Positions 61,269 through 64,000 of a stretch of DNA of 64,000 nucleotides are shown here, one piece after another. The notes under the pieces were generated by a model. The model made no database searches. It had not been told where the DNA came from and saw nothing but the letters and a program-made list of their open reading frames with translations. Made by a program: the position numbers and the translations under genes. Location of the stretch: NCBI RefSeq assembly GCF_010669145.1, contig NZ_CP048635.1:1744501-1808500 (forward strand), in the 5' to 3' direction. The stretch's first letter is position 1. Every line of letters starts with the position of its first letter. This DNA is from Rhizobium oryzihabitans (GTDB lineage: Bacteria > Pseudomonadota > Alphaproteobacteria > Rhizobiales > Rhizobiaceae).

Positions 61269-62309
61269 CTATAGGCGATGCCGGTGAAACCAGAGAAGGG
61301 CAAGGAGCGTGGGTGCGCCGACGGCGGAAAGGACGAGGCCGGTCGGCAGCTCCAGCGGTGAAAAGGCGGTTCGGGCGATGGTGTCGGAGGCTGCGACCAG
61401 AGTTGCGCCTGTAAGGCCGGCACCCAAGACAAGCCCCGGATAGGAGCCACCGGGCAATAGAAGCCGGGCGATATGCGGCCCGATCAGGCCGACAAAACCG
61501 ATGCTGCCGGTGAAGGAAACGCAGGATGCGGTGAGGGTGACGGCAAGCGTGACATGAAGCACTGAAAGGAGGCGGTTATGGACGCCAAGCGCCGTCGCCG
61601 CATGATCGCCGAGTGCCTGCAAGTCTGCGGCGCGCGCCGTCAACAACAGCAGGCCAAGGGCGATGACGAGGATGACGGAGAGGATTGAAACGGCGGTCCA
61701 GCTTGCGCCCTGCAGGTTGCCAGCCATCCAGATCATCGCTGTCTGCAAATTGCGAATATCGAGCGATGCCATGGGGATAAGCAGCAAAGCTGATAAAAAC
61801 CATGAAAAGCCGATGCCGGTCAGCACGAAGCGCAGGCGTGAGGTTGCGCCGGAGAGCATCAGAACGATTGCGGCACTTGCCATGCCGCCGGCAATGCTCG
61901 CGACGGGGCGCAACATGACCGGCAGGGAAGGCAGCAGGAACAGGCAGCCCAGCACGGCAAGGGACGCACCTTCGCGCACGCCGAGCAGGCCGGGATCGGC
62001 AAGGCCGTTGCGGGTTGTGGCCTGCATGATGGCGCCGGCAATGCCGAGCATGGCCCCGGCCACCATCGCAAGCGCCAGTCGCGAGAGCCGGAAGTCGAGA
62101 ACCACGTGTGCGTCGGTCATGGCGGCATCGGTATCGGTTGTGGTGATAAGCGACCACAGGGCGGAGGCGGGGATATGCTGGCTGCCGGCGGTGAGCGACC
62201 ACAGGGCGACAAGCATGAGGCAGAGGAAAAGCGCCAGCAGAATGATGAGCCGCGACGGCATGACGCGGACGGAAAAGCGCCCCAGTCGGAGAACCCGGTA
62301 ACGGTTCAT
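61269..62309 (-). CDS. Iron ABC transporter permease, FecCD family
   Basis: 346 residues with about ten helices in the BtuC/FecD pattern (AGAMLGIAGAIMQATTRNGLADPGLLGV, GLIGPHIARLL). It overlaps the other permease by 4 bp and ends seven bases before the binding-protein start. Forms a heterodimer with its neighbour. Confidence 0.93.
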   Translation of the reverse strand: MNRYRVLRLGRFSVRVMPSRLIILLALFLCLMLVALWSLTAGSQHIPASALWSLITTTDTDAAMTDAHVVLDFRLSRLALAMVAGAMLGIAGAIMQATTRNGLADPGLLGVREGASLAVLGCLFLLPSLPVMLRPVASIAGGMASAAIVLMLSGATSRLRFVLTGIGFSWFLSALLLIPMASLDIRNLQTAMIWMAGNLQGASWTAVSILSVILVIALGLLLLTARAADLQALGDHAATALGVHNRLLSVLHVTLAVTLTASCVSFTGSIGFVGLIGPHIARLLLPGGSYPGLVLGAGLTGATLVAASDTIARTAFSPLELPTGLVLSAVGAPTLLALLWFHRHRL

Positions 62310-63352
62310 TTCAGCACCCTGCGCACCAGCCAGAGAAAGACCGGCGCGCCGACAAGGCCGGTCATCGCGCCGGTGGGCAGTTCTTTCGGCAGGAGAATGA
62401 GGCGGGCGGCAAGATCGGCGGCGATCAATAGAGCAGCGCCGCCGAGTGCTGCGATGGGTATGGCAAGCAGAAGCCGCCCCGTTTTCAGGCGCGCGACGAG
62501 CGGCGGCACCACCAGGCCGACGAAACCGATGGGACCGACGATGGCGATGGCCGCGCCGCAGAGCAGCGATATGGAGACAAGCGCCAGAATCCGGGTCGAA
62601 CGGACCGGCACACCGAGTGCTGCGGCAGCGCTGTCGCCCAGCCCCAGAAGATCGAGCCGGGGAGCGACGGCGAAAGCGAGGAGAAGCGCTATCGCGGCCG
62701 CGGGCAGGGCGGCGGCGATGGCTGCCATGGAAACGCCGGCCGTATCGCCCACCAGCCAGAAACGCATCTGCTGCAATGTTTCTTCATTGAGAATGAGGAT
62801 GGCGGAGGTGAGGGTTCCGGCAAGCGTGGAAAGCGCAATGCCGCAAAAGACGAGTTTTGCCGGTGTCAGCCCCTGCCGTCCGGCCGAAGCAAGGAGAAGC
62901 ACGAGCGAAAAGCTGATGCCCGCGCCCGTGGCCGCCAGCAATGGGCGGAACAGCGGCGTTGCGATCAGCCCGAGCGGCATCACTGTCGCCAGAACGACGG
63001 CAAGGCTTGCCCCGGCATTCAGGCCCAGAATATGTGGCTCGCCGAGCGGATTTCGAAGCAGGGTCTGCAGTAGAAGCCCCGCTGTTCCAAGGCAGGCCCC
63101 GGCCTGCATCGCAGCCAAAAGACGCGGCAGGCGCAGGCGCATCAAAACCTGCTGGTCGAAATTGCGGGCGTCATAAGCGAATATCAGGTCTTGCAGAACG
63201 TGCGGCGCGATGGGGCGCGGGCCGGTGGCCATATGCGCCAGCACCAGAAGCAGCAGGGCAAGCAGCAGGAGAAGTGCTGCCGCAAGTGTGCGGCCATAGG
63301 CTCGCTCTCTAAGGACAAGGGTGCTTGCGCTGCTGGTGCCGGTAGGGTTCAT
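62306..63352 (-). CDS. Iron ABC transporter permease, FecCD family
   Basis: 348 residues, about ten helices; family motifs LGTAGLLLQTLLRNPLGEPH and GLVVPPLVARL are present. Overlaps the ATPase and the second permease by 4 bp each. Likely imports a ferric siderophore across the inner membrane. Confidence 0.93.
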   Translation of the reverse strand: MNPTGTSSASTLVLRERAYGRTLAAALLLLLALLLLVLAHMATGPRPIAPHVLQDLIFAYDARNFDQQVLMRLRLPRLLAAMQAGACLGTAGLLLQTLLRNPLGEPHILGLNAGASLAVVLATVMPLGLIATPLFRPLLAATGAGISFSLVLLLASAGRQGLTPAKLVFCGIALSTLAGTLTSAILILNEETLQQMRFWLVGDTAGVSMAAIAAALPAAAIALLLAFAVAPRLDLLGLGDSAAAALGVPVRSTRILALVSISLLCGAAIAIVGPIGFVGLVVPPLVARLKTGRLLLAIPIAALGGAALLIAADLAARLILLPKELPTGAMTGLVGAPVFLWLVRRVLK

Positions 63353-64000
63353 GCCGCGCCGGCCCGTCCGGGCAGGGGAAGAAATACCGGCCGCGCCGTG
63401 ACCGGATGTGTGAGCTGGGCAACTGCCATGTCGAACACATCGGCAATGATGCCGACATCGCAGGCCGCCGCCGTTTCCAGCCGGTGCCGCAGCCGTCCGT
63501 CTTTCAGGAAGATCAGGTGATCGGCATATTGCAGGGCAAGATTGATGTCATGCAGCACCGCCACGATCGTGCGGTTGTGGCGGCTGACGAGGCCAGCCAG
63601 CATGTCCAGCACCTCTATCTGGTGGTGCAGATCGAGAAAGGTCGTAGGCTCGTCGAGAAGAATTATATCCGTCTGCTGCGCCAGCGCCATGGCGATCCAG
63701 GCGCGCTGGCGCTGGCCGCCTGAAAGGCTGTCGACCGCTCTTTCCGCCAGTCCGGACATGCCCGTCACGGAAAGCGCCTCTTCCACCGCGCGGGCGTCTT
63801 CCTCGCTCCATTGCTTCAGAAATCCCTGATGCGGGTAACGACCCCGGGAGACGAGGTCGAAAACCGAAAGCCCTTCCGGCGTATGGTTCTGCTGCGCCAG
63901 CATGCCGAGCTTTTTCGCCACCTCCTTGGTCGGGTGGCGGAAGATATCGCTGCCGTTGAGAAGAATATGGCCCCTCGCGGGCCGGTGCAGGCGGGCAAGC
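63349..64000 (-). CDS. Iron ABC transporter ATP-binding protein, FepC-like (partial, N-terminus outside the window)
   Basis: The last ~217 residues are present. The LSGGQRQR signature, Walker B DIILLDEPT and the H-loop VLHDINLAL are seen; Walker A would lie beyond the window edge. The open frame continues to position 64000 (LARLHRPARGHILLNGSD), so the apparent start at 63921 is internal. Encoded upstream of both permeases. Confidence 0.93.
   Translation of the reverse strand, partial: LARLHRPARGHILLNGSDIFRHPTKEVAKKLGMLAQQNHTPEGLSVFDLVSRGRYPHQGFLKQWSEEDARAVEEALSVTGMSGLAERAVDSLSGGQRQRAWIAMALAQQTDIILLDEPTTFLDLHHQIEVLDMLAGLVSRHNRTIVAVLHDINLALQYADHLIFLKDGRLRHRLETAAACDVGIIADVFDMAVAQLTHPVTARPVFLPLPGRAGAA

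Overview
The window looks like a chromosomal segment of a Rhizobiaceae alphaproteobacterium, most like Agrobacterium/Rhizobium. The signs are high-GC flanks, many sugar ABC importers each paired with catabolic genes, ROK and RpiR regulators, an AGE-family epimerase and a Gram-negative penicillin-V-acylase-type hydrolase. This is inferred from protein content; there is no rRNA or tRNA to fix the taxon. I saw no insertion sequence, CRISPR array or tRNA.

Layout. (1) 1-8.7 kb: a pectin/rhamnogalacturonan-type operon on the minus strand (two permeases, ATPase, GH28, GH105 and a large unassigned enzyme), divergent from its solute-binding protein, with matched palindromes at both gene starts. (2) 8.9-10.9 kb: a secreted class A acid phosphatase with an autotransporter-type repeat tail, broken by two frameshifts. 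(3) 10.9-18.0 kb: ROK repressor, ABC importer, glycerophosphodiesterase and inositol-monophosphatase-like enzyme, which together suggest uptake and breakdown of a glycerophosphodiester such as glycerophosphoinositol. (4) 18.1-19.9 kb: SDR and AraC regulator. (5) 20.0-26.3 kb: a second ROK repressor, an AfuABC-like importer and a PP2C-like phosphatase. (6) 26.3-36.9 kb: SOD/ferredoxin/flavin reductase, TetR/DHFR-like pair, an acylase, a porin-like barrel, a BASS transporter, AKR/LysR, a hydratase-like protein and an AGE epimerase.

(7) 37-59.3 kb is a surface-polysaccharide island, visibly richer in A+T than most of its surroundings. Its most interesting part is 38.6-43.6 kb: five genes joined by four consecutive 4-bp ATGA overlaps that encode a HAD-UbiA fusion, a GtrA protein, DprE1-like and DprE2-like enzymes and a multi-spanning membrane protein. 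This is the gene set for making, flipping and perhaps transferring polyprenyl-phospho-D-arabinofuranose, best known from mycobacterial cell walls. Divergent from it is a seven-gene operon: GDP-mannose 3,5-epimerase-like protein, nucleotide-sugar dehydrogenase, glycosyltransferase, FkbM methyltransferases, NUDIX and NAD synthase. manC (GDP-mannose supply), an MsbA-like exporter and another GT4 transferase follow. (8) 59.3-64 kb: an RpiR regulator and a ferric-siderophore-type ABC importer that runs off the window.

A data-quality theme crosses the window: four genes (five sites) are each restored by adding exactly one G to a run of four or five G. Those breaks may be sequencing errors rather than real pseudogenes.
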